From Desulfobulbaceae bacterium (GTDB lineage Bacteria > Desulfobacterota > Desulfobulbia > Desulfobulbales > Desulfocapsaceae), in NCBI GenBank assembly GCA_024636345.1, contig JAGXHG010000008.1, positions 186,001 to 250,000 on the forward strand: a stretch of DNA of 64,000 nt, written 5' to 3'. Positions 1-8,568 of the stretch are shown piece after piece. A model generated the notes under the pieces. That model did not search any database and was not told where the DNA came from. It was given only the letters and a program-made list of their open reading frames with translations. Position numbers and translations under genes: made by a program. Each line of letters begins with the position of its first letter. Within the stretch, counting starts at the first letter, position 1.

Positions 1-1
1 A

Positions 2-1219
2 TTTTCCGACAGCGATGGAACGGATACCCTTAAGGCCAGCCAGTGGATTATCAGCACCGCCAGCGGAGCGGCATTTGACGCCAATATTTTTTATGACAGC
101 GGCACTGTGGCCGGGGCAACCACCCATGACGTTACTAAGATTCTAACCGAAACGACTCTCTATTATTGGAAGGTGCGCTATCAGGACAGCAAGAATGAAT
201 GGTCTGCTTATTCAGATGTGACCAGCTTTACTACGTTCACAGCACCCAACCAACCGATAAATATAACACCAGCCAATGGTGCAACCGGTGTGGTGCGAAA
301 AAACCCGATCTTGATTGCATCTGCATTTATTGGTGGCACACACCAGGCCAGTCAATGGCTAATCAGAAATGCAAGCGTCAATGTCTATGACAGCGGTACA
401 GTTAGCGGAACGACAAGTCATACTGCCAGTACGACTCTGGTTCATAATACTCTTTATTACTGGAAGGTACGTTATCAAAACAGTGTAGGAGCATGGTCGA
501 GTTATTCCAATGAAACATCTTTTACTACCAATAGCTTAATCAGCGCCTGGAGTTTTGAAGATAATACAAGCGGAACAACCGCCACTGATTCAATTGGCAG
601 CAATACTGGTACCATTTCGGGAACGAGTTACTGGTCAACCGGCTTTTCCGGAAATGGACTTTCCTGTAATAACGATGATAAAGTCGTGTGGGGATATACT
701 GATGGGAGACCTGCAAATAACTTTACCTTGGAAGCCATGGTGCAGGTGACAACAACTCATGGAATAGATGCTGAAACCACGAGCACACCATGTTGTGGAG
801 GTACCAGCGGCCAGAATTATGTTTTCGGTGCAAATATTTACGCCGGAATTGACAATGTTGACTCTGGCATGGGAGTGTCGATGGGCACAAACGGTATTTC
901 TGTTTATGAGCACAGCGGTTTCTATATGCCGCCGCTCGCGGTATATGTTGGAACCATTCCCGCTTCAACATGGCAGCATCTTGTCGTCACCTATACCAAC
1001 AAGCAGCCGCGGATTTACCTCAATGGCAATTTAGTGAGAACAGGGCTGGTATCCCCGAAAACCAATGTTTATATTACAACTTCGTTTTGTAAAGATGATG
1101 CTAATTATGGTCCCTTTGCAGGCAAGGTGGATGAGGTTAGAATTTACGGCAGCGCCTTGAGCGATGCCGATGTTCATGCCCGCTGTGAAGCTGTGAAAGG
1201 GGTAGGACAGTGCCCATGA
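2..1219 (+). CDS. Secreted Fn3-like/LamG repeat protein, 5'-truncated
   Basis: The reading frame is open from base 2, so the start lies outside the window and about 405 residues are visible. Two or three similar modules of about 95 residues come first, each ending in a segment like 'YYWKVRYQDS..WS.YS...SFTT', which is typical of fibronectin type III-like surface repeats. The last 225 residues form a concanavalin/LamG-like jelly-roll: 'AWSFEDNTSG', then 'WQHLVVTYTN', 'IYLNGNLV' and 'GKVDEVRIYG', as in the LamG_3 family. Such proteins are usually exported or cell-surface binding proteins. The following gene, also secreted, begins 95 bases downstream on the same strand. Ligand and role are unknown. 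Confidence 0.75.
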   Translation, partial: FSDSDGTDTLKASQWIISTASGAAFDANIFYDSGTVAGATTHDVTKILTETTLYYWKVRYQDSKNEWSAYSDVTSFTTFTAPNQPINITPANGATGVVRKNPILIASAFIGGTHQASQWLIRNASVNVYDSGTVSGTTSHTASTTLVHNTLYYWKVRYQNSVGAWSSYSNETSFTTNSLISAWSFEDNTSGTTATDSIGSNTGTISGTSYWSTGFSGNGLSCNNDDKVVWGYTDGRPANNFTLEAMVQVTTTHGIDAETTSTPCCGGTSGQNYVFGANIYAGIDNVDSGMGVSMGTNGISVYEHSGFYMPPLAVYVGTIPASTWQHLVVTYTNKQPRIYLNGNLVRTGLVSPKTNVYITTSFCKDDANYGPFAGKVDEVRIYGSALSDADVHARCEAVKGVGQCP

Positions 1220-1314
1220 TGCCTCAGAAATAAGGTAATCAGAGAAAACGTGATACATGATAAAAGTTTCGATTATACAGGATTGAAGAGAAGTAATAAG
1301 GAGAATTGACAGCC

Positions 1315-3912
1315 ATGAAAAAGGAAAATCTTAGAGCGGCGGCGTTCATTTCTCTGCTGATCCTGATAGTGGCTGAAATTGTTTGCTCTTTCGGAAACAC
1401 CGCCTTTGCCGCGACGATGCCGGCTTTTGAACCGCTGCCATCGATCGATGCTCAGGTGAACATGCCGACAGCGGTGACGGTGGACTCCCATGGGCGAATT
1501 TACGTGGTCGAGGCCGAGGAAAACGAGGTACGGGTCTTCTCTCAGAGTGGCCAATATTTAGCCACCATCGCCGGATTGAACAGGCCCATTAGTGTGGCCG
1601 TAAACGAGACGGGCATGATCTATGTTGGCAGTGCTTCACTTGGCAACGTCACCGTCTTTGCCGCAGATTTTACTGAACAGTTCAAACTTGGTATTGGCGA
1701 CGGAGAATTCAGTGAACCTGTGGATCTTGATATTGACAGTAGTGGCCAGATCTACGTAGTGGATAGGGGCAGCAATATGATTAGGGTCTACACCGCTGCC
1801 GGGGTGCTGCTAAAGAGTATTGGTACTGTGGGTAACGGCAATGGCCAACTTTATCACCCGACCTCTTTAGCCATTGACCCCGTCTCCCATGAAATGGTCA
1901 TCATGGACCATCAGCAGATTTTGGATGAGTTCACCGGATCCTGGATCGACGGGGCACGTATTCAGTTCTTCGCCATGGACGGCACATTCCGCCGCGGTTA
2001 CCCCAAGTTCGGCTACAGCACGAAAACCGGTCAGCTGCTTCAGCCCAACCAGGTGGCCGTTGACCGGGAAAGCCGGATCTATGTCAGTGACTCCCGGTGT
2101 CAGAAGATCATGGTCTATGGCAATTCCGGCGGTTTTCTCGGCATGATCGACGACATCAAACATCCGTTGCTCATGCCGCTGGGGCTAACCACGTCCACGT
2201 CCGGCCGTCTGTATGTGGCTTCCCTGCGCGGTGGCAAGGTACATACCTTTGGAATTGAGGCGTATTCTTCCATGGACCTCGCACCAGTCACCCTTAACTT
2301 CACGGCCCCCGAGGGCAGTACCCCGCCTGCCCCGCAGACCATCACCATTAATAACAGCGGCAAGCAGGTCCTGATCTGGACCGCGGCAACAACCACAACC
2401 TGGCTCAACCTTGAGTCCGCGGCCGGCACCCTGCAGCCAGCGGCAATGAGGGCGCTGGCTGCAGGGGTTAAAAATACAGGTCTTACAGAAGGCACTTACC
2501 AGGGCAGTATATCGGTAAATGCCTTGGGCATTGAGGAAAAAGTGGCAGTAACCCTGACAGTCACTAATCCCCTGCTGGTCAGTCCTGCCAGCCTCTCGCT
2601 TACAACCATAATGGGAACCAATCCATCCCCCCTGTCCTTGTCCGTAGCTCACGCCGGAACAGATCCCTTGAACTGGACTGCGACTGCGGACCAGAGCTGG
2701 CTCAAATTAAGCAAGGGCACAGGTACCACACCTGACCAGGTGGAAATCAATACCGACATTTCGGATCTTACGCCTGGCACCCATACCGCGTCCATCACCT
2801 TCACCAACGACTCCACCGATAGCACTGTACTGGTCCCAGTTACACTGACGGTCAAGCCCAACCCGCTGCTGGTCAATCCTGCCCGTCTATCATTTACGAC
2901 AACGACCGGTGCCGACAGTCTGTCCTCCCAATCACTGTCCATAGATACCATCGCCGAATCCGGCCCCTTGAACTGGACCGCCATTGCGGACCAGAGCTGG
3001 CTTAAATTAAGCGCGAGTGCGGGTACTACGCCTGATCAGGTGAAAATCGATACGGATACCTCGGTTCTTGCGTCTGGTACCCATACCGGAACCATCGCCT
3101 TCACCAATGACTCCACCGGTAGCACTGTACTGATCCCGGTTACCTTGACGGTCAAGCCCAATCCGCTGCTGGTCAGTCCTACCCGTCTCTCGTTTACAAC
3201 TACGACTGGTACCGACAGTCTGACTTCCCAATCCCTGTCCGTTGGAACTAACACCGAAACCGGTTCCTTGAACTGGAACGCCATGGCGGACCAGTTCTGG
3301 CTTAAATTAAGCAAGAGCACTGGTACCACGCCTGACCAGGTGGAAACTAATGCAGATGTATCTGATCTTGCATCTGGCACCCATACCGCGACCATCACCT
3401 TCATTAACAGCTCCACAGGGAGCACAGTGCTGGTTCCGGTCACCCTGACTGTTAAGTCTACCTCTCTGCTCGTCAGTCCTGCCAGTCTCTCCTTTACTAG
3501 CAAGGGTAATAAGGGTAAGGGTAACAACACCAGTCCTTCCTCACAGTCCCTGTCCATTAAAACTAACGCTGAAACCGACCCCTTGTGGAGCGCAACGGCG
3601 GACCAGAGCTGGCTCAAATTAAGCAAGGCCAAAGGTACCACACCTGACCAGGTGGAAATCGATACTGATGTCTCGGATTTTGTGCCAGGTACCTATACCG
3701 CGAACATTACATTCAATAACGACTCCACCAGCGGTAGCATACTAGTACCTGTAAGTCTGAGCATAGGCGAGGCTGGTATGTTCCCTTGGCCAACCATCAT
3801 TCAAAACATCGCCATTATCGGCGAGCAGCAGCTGAAACAAGACAAAAATGATATGGGCCAGACAAACAAAATCCAACAACCCACAAAGATAAGCGGACCA
3901 AAAATCAGATAA
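1315..3912 (+). CDS. Secreted NHL beta-propeller protein with C-terminal BACON-like repeats
   Basis: The protein has 865 residues. The ATG at 1315 is preferred over the TTG at 1306 because AAGGAG lies 10 bases upstream of the ATG and almost touches the TTG. A signal peptide ends near 'AFAA'. Residues about 45-320 are NHL-type propeller repeats ('PTAVTVDSHGRIYVVE', 'PVDLDIDSSGQIYVVD', 'PNQVAVDRESRIYVSD'). Residues about 320-815 hold five Ig-like repeats of about 100 residues ('LNWTA.ADQSWLKLS....GTTPDQV'), the pattern of BACON-type domains. A short charged tail follows. The propeller resembles those of the two NHL lipoproteins further downstream in the cytochrome locus, so it may be part of the same surface apparatus. 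The ligand is unknown. Confidence 0.75.
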   Translation: MKKENLRAAAFISLLILIVAEIVCSFGNTAFAATMPAFEPLPSIDAQVNMPTAVTVDSHGRIYVVEAEENEVRVFSQSGQYLATIAGLNRPISVAVNETGMIYVGSASLGNVTVFAADFTEQFKLGIGDGEFSEPVDLDIDSSGQIYVVDRGSNMIRVYTAAGVLLKSIGTVGNGNGQLYHPTSLAIDPVSHEMVIMDHQQILDEFTGSWIDGARIQFFAMDGTFRRGYPKFGYSTKTGQLLQPNQVAVDRESRIYVSDSRCQKIMVYGNSGGFLGMIDDIKHPLLMPLGLTTSTSGRLYVASLRGGKVHTFGIEAYSSMDLAPVTLNFTAPEGSTPPAPQTITINNSGKQVLIWTAATTTTWLNLESAAGTLQPAAMRALAAGVKNTGLTEGTYQGSISVNALGIEEKVAVTLTVTNPLLVSPASLSLTTIMGTNPSPLSLSVAHAGTDPLNWTATADQSWLKLSKGTGTTPDQVEINTDISDLTPGTHTASITFTNDSTDSTVLVPVTLTVKPNPLLVNPARLSFTTTTGADSLSSQSLSIDTIAESGPLNWTAIADQSWLKLSASAGTTPDQVKIDTDTSVLASGTHTGTIAFTNDSTGSTVLIPVTLTVKPNPLLVSPTRLSFTTTTGTDSLTSQSLSVGTNTETGSLNWNAMADQFWLKLSKSTGTTPDQVETNADVSDLASGTHTATITFINSSTGSTVLVPVTLTVKSTSLLVSPASLSFTSKGNKGKGNNTSPSSQSLSIKTNAETDPLWSATADQSWLKLSKAKGTTPDQVEIDTDVSDFVPGTYTANITFNNDSTSGSILVPVSLSIGEAGMFPWPTIIQNIAIIGEQQLKQDKNDMGQTNKIQQPTKISGPKIR
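2571..3760 (+). repeat. Four in-gene tandem repeats of about 300 bp
   Basis: Units begin near 2571, 2862, 3162 and 3462, each with a version of CTGCTGGTCAGTCCTGCC. They encode the BACON-like domains of the surrounding gene. Units two and three are both exactly 300 bases apart from the next and look most alike, as expected from recent unequal recombination. A more diverged fifth unit precedes them from about 2280. Confidence 0.8.
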
Positions 3913-4020
3913 TCGACTATAAAATCACTGACCATAAATGCAAAACAGAGGGGTATGTTCACAAAAGAAAATGGTCTCATCAGCAAAATCCATGGAAGCT
4001 TTTCAGAATAATAATGAAGT

Positions 4021-4059
4021 AACCTCCGTGAGGTAAACCCTGGCTTTTCCGGAGGGGTT
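4021..4059 (+). promoter_or_regulatory. Strong hairpin with a competing alternative stem
   Basis: This lies in the 338-base gene-free stretch between the BACON protein and the first cytochrome. AACCTCCG (4021-4028) can pair with CGGAGG (4050-4055) and the TT beyond. A second stem, AACCC (4036-4040) with GGGTT (4055-4059), shares bases with the first, so the two are mutually exclusive. No T-run follows, so it is not a plain terminator. It may be leader RNA for the cytochrome gene 190 bases downstream, or chance. I match it to no known riboswitch. Confidence 0.3.
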
Positions 4060-4250
4060 AAAGCTAGCATTGCATGGCAGATTGGGCTTTAATCCAGCAA
4101 CAAGAGATGATACAATAACTCATCACCATCGTGAGACTCAATTTCTCTCTATAATCCATTGTTTGATAATTTTTTTATTGAACAGGCTCGTATAACAGGT
4201 GTTATAGATGTTATTTAGTTATGAAGGCAGGGAGACCATAAATTAAGGTT

Positions 4251-4973
4251 ATGACTATTGAGAATAAACATCAGATTGTTTTTTTTTTCATACGGAATAC
4301 GATTCGATTTCTAATGCTTGGTTCCTTAATTCTGTTCCCGGTGACAACGAATGCCGTTATAAAGAATACACACCACGATTTTTCAAAGGCGGCATGGGGC
4401 AAAGATGAACTGTGCGTTGCCTGCCATACGCCCCACCGTGCCAATACTACGGTCTCGCAATCGCCACTCTGGAACCATCAGGTTACAGTCAACTCATACA
4501 CATTATACAGCAGTCCGACATTAGACGCCACACCGGCCCAGCCCACCAGTATTTCCAGACTTTGCCTGTCCTGCCATGACGGAACAATCGCACTGGACTC
4601 ATTCGGAGGAAACACAGGGACGACGAATATTCGTGTTCAAACATCTCGAGCAGTGCCGATCGCAATCGGCACTAAATTGAACAGCCATCATCCCGTGGCA
4701 ATACGATATGATAGTGCGCTCGCAACAAAGGATCCTAAGCTTTATAACCCTGACACACACCCTTCCGGTCTAGGTGGGACCATCAGCTATGACATGCTCA
4801 ATGGAGGTGTGTTGGAGTGCAGCTCTTGTCATGATGTTCACGTCGCCCGGGGGACAGGAAATTGCACGGACTGCCATGATGATTTTAGCTATCCCAACTA
4901 TTACCTGAACACAAAATCACTTGTTAAATCCAATGAGGGCAGCGCACTTTGTTTCACCTGCCACAGGAAATAA
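4251..4973 (+). CDS. OmcE-like pentaheme c-type cytochrome
   Basis: The 240-residue precursor has a signal peptide ending near residue 35 ('TTNA'). Five CXXCH heme sites start at Cys55, 105, 190, 205 and 234. The layout follows the neighbouring tetraheme protein and the OmcE-type filament cytochromes: 'HHDF' near the mature N-terminus, 'CVACHTPH', 'LWNH', 'LCLSCHDGTIALDS', 'HHPVA', 'CSSCHDVH' and a final 'CFTCHRK' at the very C-terminus. The extra heme (CTDCH at 205) sits between the usual third and fourth. In Geobacter, OmcE polymerises into extracellular heme wires. By analogy this could be a filament subunit or a cap or adaptor for one. The exact role is inferred. Confidence 0.8.
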   Translation: MTIENKHQIVFFFIRNTIRFLMLGSLILFPVTTNAVIKNTHHDFSKAAWGKDELCVACHTPHRANTTVSQSPLWNHQVTVNSYTLYSSPTLDATPAQPTSISRLCLSCHDGTIALDSFGGNTGTTNIRVQTSRAVPIAIGTKLNSHHPVAIRYDSALATKDPKLYNPDTHPSGLGGTISYDMLNGGVLECSSCHDVHVARGTGNCTDCHDDFSYPNYYLNTKSLVKSNEGSALCFTCHRK

Positions 4974-5061
4974 ACTGATTCTTTAACCTCTTTCCAGCAA
5001 GGATTTGAGCGCAATAAAACTCAGCACTATCAAGATGAACTTGGTTTGTTAAAAAAGATGA

Positions 5062-5256
5062 TTGACAACAAAGAGGTCCATCGGCACCTGGATCGAATTG
5101 CCACCAACCGACCCAACCAAGCTGGCATTAAGCAAAGACTTGGAAAAAAAGATTCAGGAGAACTTTCCTGGGGCCGATATAACTATTCACCAGGATTTCA
5201 TGTCAACATCGGTGAAAATGGCTACCACTATAGAACCAGGACAATCACTAAGATAG
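5062..5256 (+). pseudogene. Possible remnant of a cation-efflux (CDF) protein C-terminus
   Basis: The 769 bases between the two small cytochromes contain no convincing intact gene. One frame, from a TTG at 5062, reads 64 residues including 'DLEKKIQENFPGADITIHQD', which resembles the cytoplasmic C-terminal domain of cation diffusion facilitators. The membrane part is absent and there is no clear ribosome-binding site. It could be a decayed fragment or coincidence. The rest (5330-5742) is AT-rich and presumably carries the promoter of the next cytochrome; I could not pick one out. Confidence 0.2.
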
Positions 5257-5742
5257 TTTCACCACTTCCTTGCAATTATCAAATTGAAGTGATATTATTA
5301 ATTAATCCTATAGATAGATTGCAATAACAACAACTTACCATGGACATATTCGAATGCTGGCATTTATTGTCATACTGTTCCACATAAAACTTGCACCTAG
5401 CCCTGGCCAATGACAACATTGCAAATACCATACCGCGGTATTTCGAAACCTCTAAACAGGAAAAGCTCCGTCTTTAAGTAGAGAAATCCCCCTTTTCAGC
5501 TTTGTTAGTTGGTGATAAATAATAAGTATACTACATTTTTTCTTCTCTTCCGTGAAAATAGACATATTACTGCTGAGAGGTAAGTTTGTTCAAAAGGTCA
5601 ATCAATAGATTGCATAGCTATATGAACTTACAAAAAAAACAACATTATCTCTTCTTTTCACTTATCCAAGAGAACTGAGGAGATTTTCACCACTTCCAGC
5701 CTCTGGAAGTTTTTTATACTTTTTAAGGACAGGAGAGGAAAA

Positions 5743-6390
5743 ATGAGAAAAAAATTATTGGTTACATCGATTGCATTCCTTGGAGGCCTGGGAATGTGTT
5801 CAACTGCATCTGCGCTTATTACCGATTCAGCCCATGATTTCACTTTATCAACCTGGGCTGAGGGTCAGATCTGTCTGCCCTGTCACGCCCCGCATAATAA
5901 TCAAAACACCACGGGTGATCTTCTGTGGAATCATGACCCTACCTTGGCAGTCTATGCACTGTACGACAGCCCGACTTTTGATATTGCCGTTCCGGGTCAG
6001 CCTGCTGCCTTATCCAAATTTTGTCTCTCCTGTCACGATGGCACTATAGCACTTGACTCTTATACCAACCATGTTGGCGCCACTAAAATCAGTCTCACCG
6101 CCGATGTCGGCCCCAATTTAGGAACCAACTTGAGCAACGACCATCCTGTTTCCTTCCTCTATAACGGTGACCTTGTCACTGCCGATACAACTACCGGCGG
6201 TGGTGTTGTTGGCCTTGTCACACCCGCTAGTACATCAGAGGTAGTGGCTGGAATTCCACTGTTTGACGGCATGATGGAATGCGCAAGCTGCCATGATGTT
6301 CATAATAAAAAGGGAACTACAAAAGGAGACGGCCTGCTCAATTCCGTCAATACCGGATCGGCCCTTTGCCTTAAATGTCACATTAAATAG
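5743..6390 (+). CDS. OmcE-like tetraheme cytochrome, candidate nanowire subunit
   Basis: The 215-residue precursor has a clear signal peptide cut near residue 24 ('ASA'). Four CXXCH sites start at Cys44, 94, 180 and 209, and the protein ends four residues after the last CXXC. Family marks are 'AHDF', 'CLPCHAPH', 'LWNH', 'FCLSCHDGTIALDS', 'LSNDHPVSFLY', 'CASCHDVH' and 'CLKCHIK'. The size, heme number and motif order match OmcE of Geobacter, whose subunits stack into filaments with tetraheme repeats. An excellent ribosome-binding site (AGGAGAGG) precedes the ATG. The gene stands alone, with long leader DNA and a strong terminator after it, which suits an abundant structural protein. Filament formation is inferred, not shown. 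Confidence 0.85.
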   Translation: MRKKLLVTSIAFLGGLGMCSTASALITDSAHDFTLSTWAEGQICLPCHAPHNNQNTTGDLLWNHDPTLAVYALYDSPTFDIAVPGQPAALSKFCLSCHDGTIALDSYTNHVGATKISLTADVGPNLGTNLSNDHPVSFLYNGDLVTADTTTGGGVVGLVTPASTSEVVAGIPLFDGMMECASCHDVHNKKGTTKGDGLLNSVNTGSALCLKCHIK

Positions 6391-6422
6391 GAGCACGGTC
6401 AGGATCGTCCCCCCTGTCTGCT

Positions 6423-6473
6423 GCCGGACCATATAGACTCTAAGACATTGATGCTGTATGGTCCGGCTTTTTT
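6423..6473 (+). terminator. Rho-independent terminator after the tetraheme cytochrome
   Basis: A perfect 11-bp stem, GCCGGACCATA (6423-6433) with TATGGTCCGGC (6457-6467), is followed by six T. It isolates the tetraheme gene from the operon that starts at 6632. Confidence 0.9.
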
Positions 6474-6631
6474 GTGAAAAATTGAAACAATATCCTGGAT
6501 AAGATCTTTCATCTGCTGCATCACTGCAACAGTCCAGTCACTGCGGCATATCCTGGCTATGACTCATTTTTAAATGAGTATCCAGGGCGCAAATAAAGTT
6601 ATTTGTTTTTTTTGAATATTTATTTTTTATT

Positions 6632-7735
6632 ATGAAACCATCAAAAAGTACCTTACAGAAAACTCCATTCTTTATCTTCAGGCAGGGGGTTTCGCTGCTC
6701 TGCCTTCTCATCCTCAGCGCCTGCGCCCAACACATTGAAGAAAAGACCCCGGCAATCTTCTACCCCCAACCGCCGGAACAACCCAGGCTGCAGTTTCTCA
6801 CCTCCATTTCCTCGGAAGAGGATCTGGGAAGCATTAAAAATGATGCGTTTGATACTTTTCTCATGGGACCAAAGCAATCTTTCTCGGACATAGGGCGGCC
6901 CTACGCCGTCAACTCATCACCAGGAAAGATATATATTACAGACAGGCAGATCAATAAAATAATCATTATTGATCTTGTCGCAAACAGCTTTACTAAACTG
7001 GAAGACAAAGGCCCCGGCACTCTCGGAACCCCTGCCGGAATATGGGTCGGCCAGGACGATGTCAAATATGTTGCCGATATGAAACGGCAACAGATCGTGG
7101 TCTTTGACGCCAAAAACAACTTTGTCCGCGCCTATGGCAGCAAGGAAGTATTTGAGAAACCTGTCGATGTTGCCGTGCATGCAAACCGCATTTTTGTCTG
7201 CGACATTTCCAAAAACCAGATCGCCGTACTCGACAAAGATTCCGGTGAAATAGTTCTCAAGATCGGCAAGGGCGGCTCCGCAGAAGGACAACTTTACAAA
7301 CCAAGCCATATTGCCGTTGACCTCGATGGCAATGTTTTTGTCACCGATGCCTTTAATTTCAGGGTTCAGCAATTTGATCCCGAGGGAAATTTTGTCAGAG
7401 TTTTCGGTTTTCACGGCGACCAGGTAGGTGGTATGGCCCGGCCCAAGGGGCTGGATATTGACCGTGAAGGGCATCTGTATAACGTTGATGCCGCCTCTGA
7501 ACATATCCAGATTTTCGACGATAAGGCCAAAATGCTTTTATTTTTAGGTGGACCGGGTATTGGGCCCGGCAATTTGTACCTGCCGGCAGGGCTGCACATT
7601 GATTATGACAACATCCAGTTTTTCAATAAATATGCCGACAAAGATTTCAAGTTGAAATATCTTCTCTATGTCTGTAATCTTGCTGGACCACATAAAGTCA
7701 ATGTCTACGGCTTTGGCGACTGGACAGGGGAGTAA
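6632..7735 (+). CDS. NHL beta-propeller lipoprotein
   Basis: The 367-residue precursor has a lipobox 'LSAC' near residue 32. Six NHL-type blades follow ('GTPAGIWVGQDDVKYVAD', 'KPVDVAVHANRIFVCD', 'KPSHIAVDLDGNVFVTD', 'RPKGLDIDREGHLYNVD', 'LPAGLHIDYDN'). Its 'IEEKTPAIFYPQPPEQPRLQFLTSIS' region, given here only as the start of the mature protein, resembles the lipoprotein at 10720. It is the first gene of the run containing the barrel and the larger cytochromes. Propeller lipoproteins of this type recur in multiheme clusters of anaerobes and probably act as docking or assembly scaffolds at the outer membrane. That role is an inference. Confidence 0.8.
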   Translation: MKPSKSTLQKTPFFIFRQGVSLLCLLILSACAQHIEEKTPAIFYPQPPEQPRLQFLTSISSEEDLGSIKNDAFDTFLMGPKQSFSDIGRPYAVNSSPGKIYITDRQINKIIIIDLVANSFTKLEDKGPGTLGTPAGIWVGQDDVKYVADMKRQQIVVFDAKNNFVRAYGSKEVFEKPVDVAVHANRIFVCDISKNQIAVLDKDSGEIVLKIGKGGSAEGQLYKPSHIAVDLDGNVFVTDAFNFRVQQFDPEGNFVRVFGFHGDQVGGMARPKGLDIDREGHLYNVDAASEHIQIFDDKAKMLLFLGGPGIGPGNLYLPAGLHIDYDNIQFFNKYADKDFKLKYLLYVCNLAGPHKVNVYGFGDWTGE

Positions 7736-7783
7736 TCCTCCACCTAAAGCTTGCTTGATTACTAGACAACGACGACGATAAAA

Positions 7784-8473
7784 ATGGTCAAAGTGCCCGC
7801 TCACATATTTATAATACTTTTTTTGACGGCCTTGTTGCTGTCAGGATGCGAGCCTCAGAAACAACATCAGGTGCTCACCTTTTTCTTTACCGGCGTTCCT
7901 CCTCTTGATGAGAATGAAGAGGTTGTCGAAGACAAAAATCAATCAACACCACCTGCTGCCAAGATTATCGCCAAACCTGCCCCGGAAGCTCCCAAACCCC
8001 TTTTTTCGCACCCGGTTTGGGCGGCAGGTACCTGCAATCCCTGTCATGAAACTTCAGGCACATTCAGCACTCCCGGTATCACCAAAACACAGACTAAGGT
8101 TTTCCAAACGGGTGGCGGTATGCCGGGGAAATTAACCCTTCCCAAAAACGAGATCTGCATCCAATGCCATAAGGACAAAACCTCAAAACGAGCTCTAATT
8201 GACAATCTGTGGCTGCATAACACCACGGCAAAGGGTGACTGCCTGGCATGCCACGATCCGCACCAAAGCAATAACGAGAAGACCTTGCGTCAGCCGCCGT
8301 CAATCCTCTGCCTTCCCTGTCACAAGGAGGGTCCATTCCTGGCAACACCCGTGCATCAAACAGGAGAAGAATGTCTCTCCTGTCACAACCCGCATATGGG
8401 CCTCGATAAAAATTTACTGATAAAAGAGTACAAAGAGATTAAATCACCTGTTGTACTTGTTCCCGGATATTAA
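7784..8473 (+). CDS. Pentaheme c-type cytochrome lipoprotein
   Basis: The 229-residue precursor has a lipobox 'LSGC' near residue 22. A proline/lysine-rich linker spans about residues 45-75. Five heme sites follow: CNPCH, CIQCH, CLACHDPH, CLPCH and CLSCHNPH, a doubled-CXXCH arrangement of the cytochrome c3/c7 kind. It sits between an NHL lipoprotein and the outer-membrane barrel. A lipid-anchored cytochrome next to a barrel is the layout of porin-cytochrome conduits, where the cytochrome plugs the barrel. It may therefore be the periplasmic-side or embedded heme protein of such a conduit. No strong ribosome-binding site is visible. Confidence 0.8.
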   Translation: MVKVPAHIFIILFLTALLLSGCEPQKQHQVLTFFFTGVPPLDENEEVVEDKNQSTPPAAKIIAKPAPEAPKPLFSHPVWAAGTCNPCHETSGTFSTPGITKTQTKVFQTGGGMPGKLTLPKNEICIQCHKDKTSKRALIDNLWLHNTTAKGDCLACHDPHQSNNEKTLRQPPSILCLPCHKEGPFLATPVHQTGEECLSCHNPHMGLDKNLLIKEYKEIKSPVVLVPGY

Positions 8474-8568
8474 GAACCCGAAATATAAAGATATGTATCA
8501 GGAAAATACCTTTTGCAACAACTTGAATAAAGCAAAAAAAGTTCGTCAACCTTTATTGTTCTGCATGA

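Noticed and set aside
2649..3641. Minus-strand ORFs of 111 and 201 residues in the repeat region
   Set aside because: They mirror the BACON-repeat coding sequence and recur only because the DNA repeats.
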